Shown in pieces: positions 14,344 to 14,842 of a DNA stretch of 14,842 bases. The stretch is from JBBRYK01 sp038237665 (GTDB lineage: Bacteria; Actinomycetota; Thermoleophilia; Gaiellales; Gaiellaceae): positions 1 to 14,842 of the forward strand of contig JBBRYK010000071.1 of NCBI GenBank assembly GCA_038237665.1. The letters run 5' to 3'. Position numbers and translations under genes: made by a program. A model generated the notes under the pieces. It saw only the letters and a list, made by a program, of their open reading frames with translations. It searched no databases and had not been told where the DNA came from. Position 1 is the first letter of the stretch. Each line of letters starts with the position of its first letter.

Positions 14344-14842
14344 CCAGGCCGCGCGTCCTCTTCGTCGGCCGTACCCGGTACTCGCTCCCGCTCGCGCCGG
14401 GGCTGCAGAAGAAGTTCGACGCGCTCGATCGGGAGCTCGACTACCAGGTGCTCGCGAGCGCGGCGCCGGAGGCCGTTTCCGAAGGCCGCTTCGAGCTGCT
14501 CGCGGCGGCGAGGCCGCGGAGGCTCGATGGCGCGCTGTTCCACCTCCTGCTTCCGTTCCGGGTCGCGCGCGCGATTCGCGTCCACCGCCCCGACGCGCTG
14601 ATTGCCGAGGATCCGCACGTCGCTGCCGCGGCGCTCCTGGGGAGGCGCCTCGTCAGGGGGCCGCGACCGCGCGTCGTCGCCGAGGTGCACGGGAACTGGC
14701 GGATCGGCACCCGGCTCTACGGCTCGCCGGCCCGCCGGCTCCTCGCACCGCTGGCCGACGTCGTCGACTCGCTCGCCGTGCGCCGGGCCGATGCGGTCCG
14801 GGCGCTGTCTCCCTACACGGCGGGGCTGGTCGAGGAGATCCG
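14340..14842 (+). CDS. Glycosyltransferase, GT4-like, second tandem paralogue (partial)
   Basis: Only the first 167 codons are visible, since the gene runs off the right edge. The GTG at 14340 overlaps the preceding stop codon by 4 nt (GTGA). The visible part is the N-terminal acceptor domain and aligns almost end to end with the preceding gene, at roughly 55 percent identity counted by eye. Shared blocks are PRVL-x2-GR-x-RY-x-LPL, KFDAL, LPFR, AAAAL-x-GRRL, VHG-x-WR, TRLYGS, ARRLLAPLAD and RRADAVR followed by SPYT. The donor-binding domain and E-x7-E motif are outside the window, so activity cannot be judged. The weaker stretch around residues 45-65 and 140-150 is where substrate preference may have diverged. 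Confidence 0.9.
   Translation, partial: MTRPRVLFVGRTRYSLPLAPGLQKKFDALDRELDYQVLASAAPEAVSEGRFELLAAARPRRLDGALFHLLLPFRVARAIRVHRPDALIAEDPHVAAAALLGRRLVRGPRPRVVAEVHGNWRIGTRLYGSPARRLLAPLADVVDSLAVRRADAVRALSPYTAGLVEEI

Noticed and set aside
1..14842. CRISPR arrays, tRNA or rRNA genes, transposases, phage genes, riboswitches
   Set aside because: No regularly spaced repeats, tRNA-like clover leaves, recombinase motifs or known riboswitch cores were seen; the gaps between genes are all under 140 nt.

Overview
This is a high-GC window with many GTG starts and 4-nt GTGA stop/start overlaps. It most resembles a high-GC actinobacterium; a Thermoleophilia-type lineage is possible, but the sequence has no decisive taxonomic marker. 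No rRNA, tRNA, CRISPR array or insertion sequence is visible. Apart from short intergenic gaps the window is coding.

Left part (1-2043, minus strand): a BMP-family periplasmic binding protein followed by a two-domain ABC ATPase that runs off the left edge. This is the start of a nucleoside- or sugar-type ABC importer operon. A TTGACA hexamer and a 7-2-7 palindrome lie upstream. A divergent gene (2176-2907) encodes a small bitopic membrane protein of unknown function.

Centre (2951-6512, plus strand): the standout gene is a UDP-glucuronate decarboxylase (UDP-xylose synthase, Uxs-type SDR) interrupted in frame by a 488-residue intein (3482-4945). The intein has both protein-splicing ends and a LAGLIDADG homing endonuclease, and sits exactly in the conserved RIFN/TYGPRM active-site motif. 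Removing it leaves a normal 315-residue decarboxylase. A secreted clan GH-A-like glycoside hydrolase overlaps its stop codon by 8 nt.

Right part (6528-14842): two divergent cell-surface polysaccharide operons. Leftward, in transcription order: an O-antigen-ligase/polymerase-like membrane protein, a SAM methyltransferase, a GalE/WbpP-like epimerase and a GT4 glycosyltransferase. Rightward: a Wzx-like flippase and three GT4-type glycosyltransferases, the last two being tandem paralogues and the last cut by the window edge. The two operons share a 26-bp intergenic region made almost entirely of a perfect palindrome with back-to-back -10-like hexamers, which suggests overlapping divergent promoters giving leaderless or near-leaderless mRNAs.

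Together the genes describe sugar-nucleotide supply (UDP-xylose, an epimerised UDP-hexose), glycan assembly, methylation, flipping, polymerisation and possibly extracellular trimming of a surface polysaccharide. No priming transferase or export/co-polymerase gene lies inside the window.
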